Source: Dactylosporangium siamense
Lineage (GTDB): Bacteria; Actinomycetota; Actinomycetes; Mycobacteriales; Micromonosporaceae
Assembly: GCF_016862795.1 (NCBI RefSeq)
Contig: NZ_BONQ01000056.1
Location: 55,933-119,932, forward strand
Reading direction: 5' to 3'
DNA: 64,000 nucleotides
Shown here: positions 51,676 through 60,327 of the stretch, one piece after another
Layout of the letters: every line of letters begins with the position of its first letter
Numbering within the stretch: position 1 is the first letter of the stretch
Position numbers and translations under genes: made by a program
The notes under the pieces: model-generated
The model's database searches: none
Told to the model about the DNA's origin: nothing
What the model saw: the letters and a program-made list of their open reading frames with translations, nothing else

Positions 51676-52680
51676 GTGACGATGACGTCTTCACCGCCCA
51701 CCAGCACCGCCGCCGCCGCCCGACGACGGCGGCGGAGGATCGGCTCGGTCGAGGTGCTCGCCGCGCTGCTCGTGTTGGTGGTCCTGTTCCGGGATCCCCT
51801 CACCGAGTCGCTGTCGGCGCCCGCGCTGCAGACCTGGCTGACGGTGTTCGTGTCCGTGATGACCCAGGCGATCCCGTTCCTGGTGTTCGGGGTCGTGCTG
51901 TCGGGGATCATCGCGGTGTTCGTGCCGCCGTCGTTCTTCGCCAAGGCGCTGCCGAAGCATCCGGCGCTGGCCGTGCCGACCGCGAGCGTCGCCGGGGTCG
52001 TGCTGCCCGGCTGCGAGTGCGCATCCGTGCCGGTCGCCGGCGCCCTGGTCCGCCGCGGCGTGACCCCCGCGGCCGCGTTCGCGTTCCTGCTCGCCTCGCC
52101 CGCGGTCAACCCGATCGTGCTGGTCTCGACCGCGGTCGCGTTCCCCGGCCAGCCGCGGGTCGTGATCGCCCGGGCCCTGGCCAGCCTCGTCGTCGCGTGC
52201 CTGATGGGCTGGCTGTGGCAGGCGTTCGGCAAGGGCAGCTGGCTCAGGATGCCGTCGCGGGCGCACCTCGACGGGATGGACAAATGGCCGGCGTTCTGGG
52301 CCAGCGTCCGGCACGACGTGCTGCACGCCGGCGGGTTCCTGGTCATCGGCGCCGCGGCCGCCGCCGTCATCGGCGTGGTCGTGCCGAAGTCGTGGCTGGC
52401 GCACCTCGCCGCCGACCCGGTGATCGCGGTCCTGGTGCTGGGCCTGCTCGCCGTGCTGCTGTCCATCTGTTCGGAGGCCGACGCGTTCGTCGCCGCGTCG
52501 CTGACCCAGTTCTCCATGACCGCCCGGCTGGCGTTCATGGTCGTCGGTCCGATGATCGACCTGAAGCTCTTCGCCATGCAGGCCGGCATCTTCGGGCGCG
52601 GGTTCGCGCTGCGGTTCGCGCCGGCGACGTTCGTGCTCGCGATCGGGGTGGCCGCAGTGGTCGGGACGGTGCTGTTGTGA
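51676..52680 (+). CDS. Permease of the UPF0718/YcgR type
   Basis: 334 residues with eight or so membrane helices. Conserved motifs PGCECASVPVAGALVRRG and CSEADAFVAASL, with Cys residues inside the membrane, define the DUF318 permease family. The partner gene downstream is TIGR03943, the same pair as Bacillus YcgR/YcgQ, which is zinc-regulated. A basic run (RRRRRR near 16-21) precedes the first helix. Metal transport is inferred. Confidence 0.88.
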   Translation: MTMTSSPPTSTAAAARRRRRRIGSVEVLAALLVLVVLFRDPLTESLSAPALQTWLTVFVSVMTQAIPFLVFGVVLSGIIAVFVPPSFFAKALPKHPALAVPTASVAGVVLPGCECASVPVAGALVRRGVTPAAAFAFLLASPAVNPIVLVSTAVAFPGQPRVVIARALASLVVACLMGWLWQAFGKGSWLRMPSRAHLDGMDKWPAFWASVRHDVLHAGGFLVIGAAAAAVIGVVVPKSWLAHLAADPVIAVLVLGLLAVLLSICSEADAFVAASLTQFSMTARLAFMVVGPMIDLKLFAMQAGIFGRGFALRFAPATFVLAIGVAAVVGTVLL

Positions 52681-53633
52681 ACAGGCAGGCGCAGGCGGTC
52701 ATCCTGCTGCTCGTCGGGGGCGCGGTGCTGCGGGCCAGCCTCACCGATCAGTACCTCAACTACGTCAAGCCGGGGCTCCAACCGTATCTGATCCTCGCCG
52801 GGGCGATCCTGGTCGTCGCCGGGCTCTTCTCGCTCTGGTATGAGCTGCGCCCCACCAGGCCCGCGACGGCCGGTGGTCCCGCGGTGGCCGGGGCGGGCGG
52901 TGCTGGTGTGGCGGTGGCCGGAGGGTCCGCGGTTGCGGGCGTGGACGGCGCAGTCTCGCCCGGGCACGACGGGCACGGGGACGTCGGGGACGCCGCGCAC
53001 GGGCACGGGGATGGCCACGGGCCTGGGCAAGGGCCTGGGCACGGGGACGACGACGGGCCCGGGCACGGGCCTGGGCACGGGCCTGGGCACGGGCACGGGC
53101 ACGGGGACGGGGACGACGACGGGCATGGGCACGGGCCTGGTGGGCCGAAGGTCGCCTGGCTGCTGCTCGCGCCGGTGCTCGGGCTGTTGCTGGTGGCGCC
53201 GCCGGCGCTCGGATCGTATGCGGCCGGCCGGGCCGGGTCGGCACTGGTGGAGAAGTCCGACTTCGCGCCGCTGCCGGCCGGCGACCCGGTCAAGCTGACC
53301 ATGCTCGACTACGCGTCCAGGGCCGTGTTCGACCGTGGGGTGTCGCTGGGGGAGCGGCGTGTCGAGCTGTCCGGGTTCGTGATGCGGGGACCCGAGGGCA
53401 CCTGGCTGCTGGCCCGCATGATGCTCAGCTGCTGCGCCGCCGACGCTCGACCGGTGAAGGTCGCCCTCGCCGGGCAGCTGCCCGAAGGGCTCCGCGACGA
53501 GCAGTGGCTGCGGGTGACCGGCGGTTACACGGGCCGGCAGGTGAAGGACGTCGTCAACGGAGAGACGATCCCGTTCATCGAGGTGACAGACGTGGCGTTG
53601 ATCGAGACGCCTGTGGAGCAGTACGAGTCGTAG
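52677..53633 (+). CDS. TIGR03943 family membrane protein, His/Gly-rich
   Basis: 318 residues, overlapping the permease by 4 bases. Two N-terminal helices, then a low-complexity stretch (about 70-155) of GHGDGHGPG-type hexamers rich in His and Asp, likely metal-binding, then a third helix and a C-terminal domain with MLSCCAADARPVKV, the conserved Cys pair of the family. YcgQ-like role with the permease is inferred. The repeat is built from 6-bp GGGCAC/GGGCCT units. Confidence 0.88.
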   Translation: MNRQAQAVILLLVGGAVLRASLTDQYLNYVKPGLQPYLILAGAILVVAGLFSLWYELRPTRPATAGGPAVAGAGGAGVAVAGGSAVAGVDGAVSPGHDGHGDVGDAAHGHGDGHGPGQGPGHGDDDGPGHGPGHGPGHGHGHGDGDDDGHGHGPGGPKVAWLLLAPVLGLLLVAPPALGSYAAGRAGSALVEKSDFAPLPAGDPVKLTMLDYASRAVFDRGVSLGERRVELSGFVMRGPEGTWLLARMMLSCCAADARPVKVALAGQLPEGLRDEQWLRVTGGYTGRQVKDVVNGETIPFIEVTDVALIETPVEQYES

Positions 53634-53752
53634 CTCCGCACGCCCGCGGCGAGCGAACCCGTGGGCCCTCCGACCCGGGGTGGGGGTGCCGGTGTGAGCG
53701 TGGAGGTGCGAGAGTCGAGGGGGTTGCAAGCTCGACCGCTGAGGAGGAAACG

Positions 53753-54481
53753 GTGTCCAAGCGCCCGGCACTGCTGGTGCTCGTACGGCACGCCGAGTCG
53801 GCCCGGAACCAGGCGAAGAAGGGCAGCGTCTACTTCGCCGACGACGCGGCCCGGCAGGTGGTGCGCGGGGTGCCCGACCATCTCATCGACCTGACGGCCG
53901 ACGGGCACAAGCAGGCGGAGCAGACCGGTCACGCGATCCGGGAGCGGTTCGGGGTCTTCGACTACGTGTACACGAGCGGATACGCGCGGACCGTGCAGAC
54001 CGCCGAGGGCATTCTCGGGGCGTACACGGCGCAGGAGCGGGACCGGATGCGGCTGCGGACCAACATCTTCGTGCGGGAGCGTGACCCGGGGTTCGCGTAC
54101 GACATGACGACCGCCGAGGCGGAGGCGGCGTTCCCGTGGCTGAACGAGTACTGGCACACGTTCGGCGGGTTCATGGCGCGGCCGCCGGGTGGGGAGAGCC
54201 TCGCGGACGTGACCGGGCGGGTCCACACGTTCCTCGACACACTGTTCCGGGACCGGCCGGGGCAGAAGATCATGGTTGTCACGCACGGTGGGACGTTGCG
54301 GTGCTTCCGGTTCCTGCTGGAGCGGTGGGGGTACCAGCAGGCGCAGCGCTGGCCGGAGGGGCAGACGCCGGCCAACTGCGGGGTGACGACGTATCGGGTC
54401 GCGGCGTCCGGTGAGCAGCTGGAGCTGGAGGACTACAACCGCGTCTACTGGACGGTCGGCTCGGCCAGCGACGGCATCTGA
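53753..54481 (+). CDS. Histidine phosphatase family protein
   Basis: 242 residues. LVRHAES near 8 (RHA in place of RHG) holds the catalytic His; the second His is in THGGTLRCF near 178. It resembles phosphoglycerate mutase-like phosphatases; substrate unknown. GAGGAGG lies 6 bases before the GTG start. Confidence 0.88.
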   Translation: MSKRPALLVLVRHAESARNQAKKGSVYFADDAARQVVRGVPDHLIDLTADGHKQAEQTGHAIRERFGVFDYVYTSGYARTVQTAEGILGAYTAQERDRMRLRTNIFVRERDPGFAYDMTTAEAEAAFPWLNEYWHTFGGFMARPPGGESLADVTGRVHTFLDTLFRDRPGQKIMVVTHGGTLRCFRFLLERWGYQQAQRWPEGQTPANCGVTTYRVAASGEQLELEDYNRVYWTVGSASDGI

Positions 54482-54551
54482 CCCCGGGTGGACCGCGCCC
54501 CCTTCGGCGGACGGCACAGGTGTACGGTGTGCGCGTCGATGGGGGAGAACG

Positions 54552-55091
54552 ATGCACATCAGCTTCACGGTCGAGCCGGATCAGGCTCGCGCCCGTCGGG
54601 CCATCAAGACCACGATGGGCGGGAAGCTGCTGCGGTTGTATGTCCTCGGTGCCGCTGTCGCGGTGCTCGGGGCGGTGATGTCCGTCAATGACATCCCGTC
54701 GGGTGCCGCGCCGCTCGCGCTCGGAGCGGGACTGTGCTGCTTCCCGTGGCTCGTCTCGCGGGCGGCCGCGCAGGCCAGGACCGGCATCCTCGGCGAGACG
54801 GCGACGTATGAGCTGACCGACGTCGACGTGCAGGCGCACACGAGGAGCCTCAACGTGGGGTACCGCTGGGAGTCCGTCCAGGCGGTGCGCGAGACGCCGG
54901 AGTTCTGGGTCGTGACGGTCGCCGGGATCAACCCCCTGGTGCTGCCGTGGACGCAGCTGCCACCCGCCGAGGCCGCCGAGGCCAGGGCGTTCCTGGTCGG
55001 CCGCGGCCTGCTCGCCGACAAGGCCGGCGCCGGCGACAAGGCCGGCGCGGCCGGCGCGACCGGTAAGCCCGAGTCGACGCTGGAGCGCTGA
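54552..55091 (+). CDS. YcxB-like membrane protein
   Basis: 179 residues. Two close helices (about 28-70) are followed by a pleckstrin-like beta domain (ETATYELTDVDVQAHTRSL then VGYRWESVQAVRETPEFWVV), the arrangement of YcxB-like proteins. The tail is low complexity with an AGAGDKAGA repeat. Function unknown. Confidence 0.72.
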   Translation: MHISFTVEPDQARARRAIKTTMGGKLLRLYVLGAAVAVLGAVMSVNDIPSGAAPLALGAGLCCFPWLVSRAAAQARTGILGETATYELTDVDVQAHTRSLNVGYRWESVQAVRETPEFWVVTVAGINPLVLPWTQLPPAEAAEARAFLVGRGLLADKAGAGDKAGAAGATGKPESTLER

Positions 55092-55102
55092 AACCGGCGA
55101 GG

Positions 55103-56125
55103 TCAGGCCCGGTCGGCCAGCGCCAGGAAGCGGTCCGGTCCGTCGTCGTAGCGCACGAGCCGCCAGCCGGAGCGGGCCGCCGCAGCGGTGAGCGGGCCCT
55201 CGGCGAGGGGCTCGTCGGGGCGCAGGACCCGGCCGTGGCGGGCGGCCAGGGCGGCCCGGCCCGTCGGGTGGAAGAGCACCAGCCGGCCGCCGGCACGCGT
55301 GACCCGGGCGAGCTCGCGGAGCCCGTCGACGGGGTCGGGCAGGTGCATGACGAGCCCGGCGGCGAAGACGGCGTCGACGCTGCCGTCCGCGAACGGCAGC
55401 CGGCCCGCGTCGGCGAGGACGAGACCGCCGTTGCCCTTCTCCTGAGCCATGGCGAGCATCTGCGGCGTGTGGTCCAGCCCGACGACCGTCCCGGCCGGGC
55501 CGACCGCGGCGCGCAGTGCGGGCAGGGCCCGGCCGGTGCCGCAGCCGGCGTCGACGACGACCCCTCCGGGCGGGAGGCCCGCGGCGTCGACCGCGGCGGC
55601 GTACGCGGGCAGGTCGTCACCGAACTTCGCGTCCCACGTCGCGGCGCGGACCCCGAAGAACGCCCGGGACTCCGCCAGGTGCCAGCGGTGATGCGGCAGG
55701 AGCCGGGGGGCGACGTGCCGGATGACCGGCCACTCGGGGTCGTGCAGGTCGACGACGATGTCCGCGGTGTCGCCCCGCGTCCCGTCGGCCTCGTGCTGCC
55801 GCCGTGACGTGCGCAGCCAGACGACCACGTCCCAGCCGCCGGCCGGCGGGTCCTCGCGCGCGGAAGACCCGTCAGCGACCACGACCGGCCCGTCAGCGAC
55901 CACGGCCGGCCCGTCAGCGACCACGGCCGGAGCGTCGGCGACCACGACAGGGATGTCACCGGGCGGCCTGGCGCACGGGCGGCCGGCGGCTCGCAGTGCC
56001 GCCGCGAGCCGGTCGGCCACCTGCCCGGTCCGCTCGTCGGTGCCGTCGACCACCACCGTCGCGCGCCCTGCCGGGACCGCCGCCACGAGCAGGTCCATGA
56101 CCTCGTCCCACCGGTCCTGTGTCAT
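55103..56125 (-). CDS. SAM methyltransferase with degenerate uridine-kinase-like N terminus
   Basis: 340 residues. The C-terminal 180 are a class I methyltransferase (VVDAGCGTGRALPAL near 190, then LPFADGSVDAVFAAG). The N-terminal 150 resemble a uridine-kinase-like P-loop protein (RATVVVDGTDERTG, later VVVWLRTS and DIVVDLHDPEWP), but the P-loop reads GTDERTGQV, lacking the Lys and Ser/Thr. Between them is a 21-bp repeat encoding VVADGPA four times. A fused two-domain protein whose kinase half is probably dead. Confidence 0.8.
   Translation of the reverse strand: MTQDRWDEVMDLLVAAVPAGRATVVVDGTDERTGQVADRLAAALRAAGRPCARPPGDIPVVVADAPAVVADGPAVVADGPVVVADGSSAREDPPAGGWDVVVWLRTSRRQHEADGTRGDTADIVVDLHDPEWPVIRHVAPRLLPHHRWHLAESRAFFGVRAATWDAKFGDDLPAYAAAVDAAGLPPGGVVVDAGCGTGRALPALRAAVGPAGTVVGLDHTPQMLAMAQEKGNGGLVLADAGRLPFADGSVDAVFAAGLVMHLPDPVDGLRELARVTRAGGRLVLFHPTGRAALAARHGRVLRPDEPLAEGPLTAAAARSGWRLVRYDDGPDRFLALADRA
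55871..55953 (-). repeat. 21-bp tandem repeat in the kinase-like methyltransferase
   Basis: Four near-identical units (plus-strand start GTCAGCGACCACGACCGGCC, then C) from 55871. They encode the repeated VVADGPA heptapeptide between the kinase-like and methyltransferase halves. Confidence 0.85.
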
Positions 56126-56188
56126 CGGTACATCATGCGCAAACCGCCGCCGATCCGCGGACAGCGGGGCACCTGACATCATGGGCCG

Positions 56189-56941
56189 GTGCGGAAGGTA
56201 CTGATCATCGGAATCGGCGCGGGCGACCCGGAACACGTCACCGTGCAGGCGGTCAACGCCATGAACGCGGTCGACGTGTTCCTCGTCCTCGACAAGGGCG
56301 ACACGACCGCGGACCTGACGGAGGCGCGGCGGGCGATCTGCGAGCGGTTCGCCACGCAACGGCCGTACCGGACGGTGGTCATCGCCGACCCGCCCCGCGA
56401 CCGGACCGCCGCCGACTACGAGGGCGCGGTGCGGGACTGGCGCGACGAGCGGGCCCGGATGATCGAGGAGGCCCTGCTCGCCGAGGCCGAGGACGCCGTC
56501 GTGGGCATCCTCGCCTGGGGGGATCCGGCGCTGTACGACGGCACGATCCGCATCCTGGACACGATCGCCGCGCGCGGGAACGTGGCCGTCGACTACGCGG
56601 TCATCCCCGGCATCACCAGCGTCCAGGTGCTCACCGCCCGGCACCGGATCATGCTGAACCGGGTCGCCGGGCCGGTCCACATCACCACCGGTCGCCGGCT
56701 CGCGGCCGGCTGGCCCGACGGCTGCGACGACGTCGTCGTCATGCTCGACGCGGATCTGGCCTGCCGTGCGTATCGCGACGAGGACGTCGACATCTACTGG
56801 GGCGCGTACCTCGGCACCCCTGATGAGCTGCTCGTCGCCGGGCGGCTCGGCAAGGTCGTCGACGAGATCGACGCGGTGCGCCGCGAGGCCCGGGCCCGTA
56901 AGGGCTGGATCATGGACACGTACCTGCTGCGCCGGGTCTAA
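56189..56941 (+). CDS. cobF: Precorrin-6A synthase (deacetylating)
   Basis: 250 residues of the tetrapyrrole methylase fold: IIGIGAGDPEHVTVQA near 6, LAWGDPALYDG near 111 and PGITSVQVLTARH near 142. CobF methylates C1 of precorrin-5 and releases the acetyl group in the aerobic cobalamin pathway. It stands alone, 53 kb from the cobC-cobT-cobA cluster. Its stop overlaps the convergent anti-sigma-like gene by 4 bases. Confidence 0.93.
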   Translation: MRKVLIIGIGAGDPEHVTVQAVNAMNAVDVFLVLDKGDTTADLTEARRAICERFATQRPYRTVVIADPPRDRTAADYEGAVRDWRDERARMIEEALLAEAEDAVVGILAWGDPALYDGTIRILDTIAARGNVAVDYAVIPGITSVQVLTARHRIMLNRVAGPVHITTGRRLAAGWPDGCDDVVVMLDADLACRAYRDEDVDIYWGAYLGTPDELLVAGRLGKVVDEIDAVRREARARKGWIMDTYLLRRV

Positions 56942-57666
56942 GCCGCCCGTCGCGTCGCAGCGACGTTCGCCTGACCCTGGATCAGGCGCAGGCGCGCCGG
57001 CGCCGGGGCGGGATCGTCGAGGCCCGGCGGGCGGCCCAACCGCCACGGCGGGCGTTGCCGGTCGGCGGGTGGACCGCCGGGGTCGAGGACGGGGCGGGAC
57101 AGGGCGACCACGATCGCGTACCCGGCGAGCACGAACCCGTGGCTCACCAGCCGAGTCGTCTCCACCGCCCCGGCCAGCAGATCGTTGGCGGACAGCAGCG
57201 CGAGCAGCGCCACGAACGCGGTCAGCATCGGCAGCGCGCCCGCGGGCGTGGCCCGCCGGGTCGCGATCCAGGCGAACCCCGCGCCGATCGCCACGTTCCA
57301 CGCGGCCGACTCGTGGAACACGTGCCCGGCCTGGTGCACGTGGGCGGTCGCGGCGTTCGCGGCCTGGGCGATGCCGAGCACGAACTGCGCCAGCCCGAAC
57401 CCGCCCAGCAGCACCCGCAGGGAGAACACGAGCCGCGACCGCCGGCGGACAGCGGGGGTGAAACCCACCAGGAGCCGGGAGACCGGGAGCGGAACGCTCT
57501 GCAGCGGCCACAGCCGAGCCGTCCTCGTCGCCGCGACCGCCTGCTCCTGCCATCGCCGGCACGCCCGGCACTGCTCCAGGTGCGCGTCGACCAGGGCCGG
57601 CGCGACCGCCTCGTCCTCGCCGTCCATCCGCGCGGACAGCGCTTCCCGGCACCGCATGCACTCCAC
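56938..57666 (-). CDS. Zinc-finger (zf-HC2) membrane protein, putative anti-sigma factor
   Basis: 242 residues. C3, C6, H29, C33 and C36 (HLEQCRAC) form the anti-sigma zinc-binding domain; about five helices follow between residues 80 and 205, unusual for simple anti-sigma factors that have only one. It diverges from the ECF sigma gene with a 154-base gap, so it may control that sigma factor. The GTG start puts the first Cys at position 3. Confidence 0.8.
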   Translation of the reverse strand: MECMRCREALSARMDGEDEAVAPALVDAHLEQCRACRRWQEQAVAATRTARLWPLQSVPLPVSRLLVGFTPAVRRRSRLVFSLRVLLGGFGLAQFVLGIAQAANAATAHVHQAGHVFHESAAWNVAIGAGFAWIATRRATPAGALPMLTAFVALLALLSANDLLAGAVETTRLVSHGFVLAGYAIVVALSRPVLDPGGPPADRQRPPWRLGRPPGLDDPAPAPARLRLIQGQANVAATRRAA

Positions 57667-57820
57667 GGACAGGTAGTCGCCGCCGAGACCGGGGAAGTTC
57701 CCGCGTCGTGGCTACGATTGCGCCGGACATCGGCGTCGAGGACTGAAAATCGGGAACCGCGGCTCGGCGGCCGGGCAAGTACCGGGTGTACTGACCGACT
57801 GCCGAGAGGCCTGATGTCCG

Positions 57821-58423
57821 ATGACCAGACCAACCGAGACGGCGGTGGCCACCGAACCGGTGGCCGACGCCGTGATCATCGCGCGGTCCCAGGATGAGCC
57901 CGAACTGTTCGCACTGATCTTCCGCCGGCACGCGCCGGTGATCCAGCGGTACGTGACCCGCCGCCTGGGCCCGTCCGTCGCCGAGGACGTCTGCGCCGAC
58001 GTGTTCCTCGCGGCGTTCCGGCAGCGGCACCGGTACGCCGCGGACCGGCACGACGCCCGGCCGTGGCTGTTCGGCATCGCCACCAACCTGATCGGCCGGC
58101 AGCGCCGCGCCGAGATCCGGGCGCTGAAGGCCCTGGAACGCACCGGCGTCGACCCGGTGACGGAGGGGTTCGAGGTGCACAGCGACGCCCGGTTGGGTGC
58201 GGACGCCGTCAACCGGCGGCTCGCCGCGGCACTGGCGGGCCTGCGTCCCGGGTACCGCGACGCGCTGCTGCTGGTGGCGTGGGGAGACCTCACGTACGAG
58301 GAGATCGCGGTCGCGCTCGGCGTGCCCGTGGGGACGGTGCGGTCCCGGGTGAACCGGGCTCGAAGCAGGATGCGCGCGGCACTCGGCGGGGCGGACCCGA
58401 CGTCCATCCAGGAGGACCTGTGA
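57821..58423 (+). CDS. ECF-family RNA polymerase sigma factor
   Basis: 200 residues: sigma region 2 (about 25-95, ending with ARPWLFGIATNLIGR) and region 4 (about 135-185, EEIAVALGVPVGTVRSR). It has no extra C-terminal domain. The downstream gene overlaps by 4 bases and the divergent gene encodes a zinc-finger membrane protein; either may be its anti-sigma factor. GTG/TTG-poor, clear ATG. Confidence 0.92.
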   Translation: MTRPTETAVATEPVADAVIIARSQDEPELFALIFRRHAPVIQRYVTRRLGPSVAEDVCADVFLAAFRQRHRYAADRHDARPWLFGIATNLIGRQRRAEIRALKALERTGVDPVTEGFEVHSDARLGADAVNRRLAAALAGLRPGYRDALLLVAWGDLTYEEIAVALGVPVGTVRSRVNRARSRMRAALGGADPTSIQEDL

Positions 58424-59454
58424 ACGACATGCGACAACTCCGCGAGTTCCGCGGTGAGGTGCCGGAACTGTCCGGCGAGGAGCTGACCGGGGCCGAGCGG
58501 TCCTTCGTGACGATGCTACGCACCCAGCGGTCGGCGCGGCCCGGGTCGCGGCGGCCGCTCCTGGCCGTCGCTGGTCTCGCCACGGCGGCGGCCGGGGTGG
58601 CCGTGGCGGTGCTGCTGACCACGACGACCCCGGCGAAGTCCCCGCCGTCGGTTGCCGCCGGGCCGTCCTCGGCCGCTCCGGCGGTCAAGCTGCGGCCGGT
58701 CTCCGTCGCCGAGGTGCTCGACCTGGCCGCGGCGGCCGCCCCCGGGGTCACGCCCGGGCCGGGGCAGTTCGTGGTCACCGAGTCCGTCGTCCAGGACCAG
58801 GGGTTCGTCGGCGAGGACGGGCGCTTCCTGTACCGGATGAAGCGGACCACCTGGATCTCCTCGGACAACACGAAACAGGGCGCGGTCAGGGCGGAGAACC
58901 TGGAGGTGCTGCCGTTTCCCGGCCGGGCCGTCCCGGCGGGCGTGCCCACGGCCGGCCTGGTCGACAACCACGCGATCTGCCCGGCGAAGGCCGACGCGGT
59001 CCGGCACGACTACGCGTTCTACGGCACCCTGCCGACCGACGCGCAGGGCATGCTGACCTACTTCAGGAAGTTCCCTGGTGGTGGCGCCGACAAGAACTCC
59101 TACCTGTGGAAGGCCGGCGCCGAGCTGGCCGCGGCCGCGATGCCCACGGCCCAGCACACGGCGGTCTTCCAGGCGTTGAAGCTCGTCCCCGGCGCCCAGC
59201 TGGTCGGTGACGTGCAGGACGCCGCCGGCCGCGACGGCGTCGCCGTCGGCTACGTGAGCAGCGGCCTGCGCTACGACCTGATCTTCGACCCGGTCACGTT
59301 CGGGTACCTCGGCTCGCGGTCCGTCGTGGTCGACGCGGCCACGGCCGGGGCACCCGCCGGCACCCAGCTGGCGGCGACCGCGCAGCTGTCGGTGACCGTC
59401 GCGGACGAGGCGCCGGCGGTGACACCCGGCCCCAAGCAGCAGCCCTGCACGTAG
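58420..59454 (+). CDS. CU044_5270 family membrane-anchored protein
   Basis: 344 residues. A short cytoplasmic part with ELSGEELTGAERSFV, one membrane helix (about 44-64) and a large outer domain rich in Val and Gly, ending in a Pro-rich tail with a final Cys. These proteins accompany ECF sigma factors in actinobacteria and are thought to act as anti-sigma or sensor proteins. GGAGG precedes the GTG. Confidence 0.82.
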   Translation: MNDMRQLREFRGEVPELSGEELTGAERSFVTMLRTQRSARPGSRRPLLAVAGLATAAAGVAVAVLLTTTTPAKSPPSVAAGPSSAAPAVKLRPVSVAEVLDLAAAAAPGVTPGPGQFVVTESVVQDQGFVGEDGRFLYRMKRTTWISSDNTKQGAVRAENLEVLPFPGRAVPAGVPTAGLVDNHAICPAKADAVRHDYAFYGTLPTDAQGMLTYFRKFPGGGADKNSYLWKAGAELAAAAMPTAQHTAVFQALKLVPGAQLVGDVQDAAGRDGVAVGYVSSGLRYDLIFDPVTFGYLGSRSVVVDAATAGAPAGTQLAATAQLSVTVADEAPAVTPGPKQQPCT

Positions 59455-59529
59455 CTCAAGGGTGGGACGGGTGCGGACATATCGACTAGCCTGAGCGTCA
59501 CCACGACGCAGTGACGCGAGGGAGTCGTT

Positions 59530-60327
59530 GTGACCGGACAGGACCGGATCGACACATCGGTGCCGCACCCGGCCCGCCGCTACAACTACTGGCTCGGCGG
59601 CAAGGACCACTTCGCCGCCGACCGGGCCTCCGGCGACGAGATCGCCGCCGCGTTCCCGACGGTGCGCACGGCGGTCCTCGCGAACCGGGCCTTCCTCCGC
59701 CGGGCCGTGCGGTTCCTGGCGGAGGAGGCCGGCGTCCGCCAGTTCCTCGACATCGGCACCGGCCTGCCGGTCCCGGACAACACCCACGAGCTCGCCCAGC
59801 GCGTCGACCCGGCGTCCCGCGTCGTCTACGTCGACAACGACCCGATCGTGCTCACCCACGCGCGGGCGCTGCTCACCGGCGCACCCGAGGGCAGGACCGC
59901 GTACCTGGAGGCGGACCTGCGCGACCCGGCCGCGATCCTGCGGCACCCCGACCTGCGGGCCACCCTCGACCTGGACCGCCCCGTCGCCCTGCTGCTCGTG
60001 GCGATCCTGCACTTCATCCACACCGACGAGGCCGCCCTGCCGATCGTGCGGCACCTGCTGTCCGCGCTGCCGTCCGGCAGCTACCTGGTCGCGACGAACG
60101 CCACCGTCGACTTCGCCGACGAGGCAGGCGCCGCGGCGTACCGGGCGATGTTCGCCGCCGGCCGCACCGACGGCTACGCCCGCAGCGCGGCGCAGTTCGG
60201 CGCCTTCTTCGAGGGCCTGGACCTGGTGCCGCCGGGCGTCGTCGCGGTCTGCGACTGGCACGACGCCTACCCGGACGCCACGCCCGCGGACGTCGCCATG
60301 TACGCGGCGGTGGGCCGCAAGCCGTGA
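59530..60327 (+). CDS. SAM-dependent methyltransferase (DUF574 type)
   Basis: 265 residues. The start TSVPHPARRYNYWLGGKDH is the signature of the actinobacterial DUF574/methyltransf_19 family; FLDIGTGLPVPDNTHE near 77 is the SAM-binding motif I. Substrate unknown; the family is abundant in Micromonosporales and Streptomyces. The next gene overlaps by 4 bases. Confidence 0.88.
   Translation: MTGQDRIDTSVPHPARRYNYWLGGKDHFAADRASGDEIAAAFPTVRTAVLANRAFLRRAVRFLAEEAGVRQFLDIGTGLPVPDNTHELAQRVDPASRVVYVDNDPIVLTHARALLTGAPEGRTAYLEADLRDPAAILRHPDLRATLDLDRPVALLLVAILHFIHTDEAALPIVRHLLSALPSGSYLVATNATVDFADEAGAAAYRAMFAAGRTDGYARSAAQFGAFFEGLDLVPPGVVAVCDWHDAYPDATPADVAMYAAVGRKP

Noticed and set aside
52681..53302. CRISPR-like array suggested by regular repeats
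   Set aside because: The repeats are coding hexamers in the TIGR03943 gene, with no spacers and no cas genes nearby.
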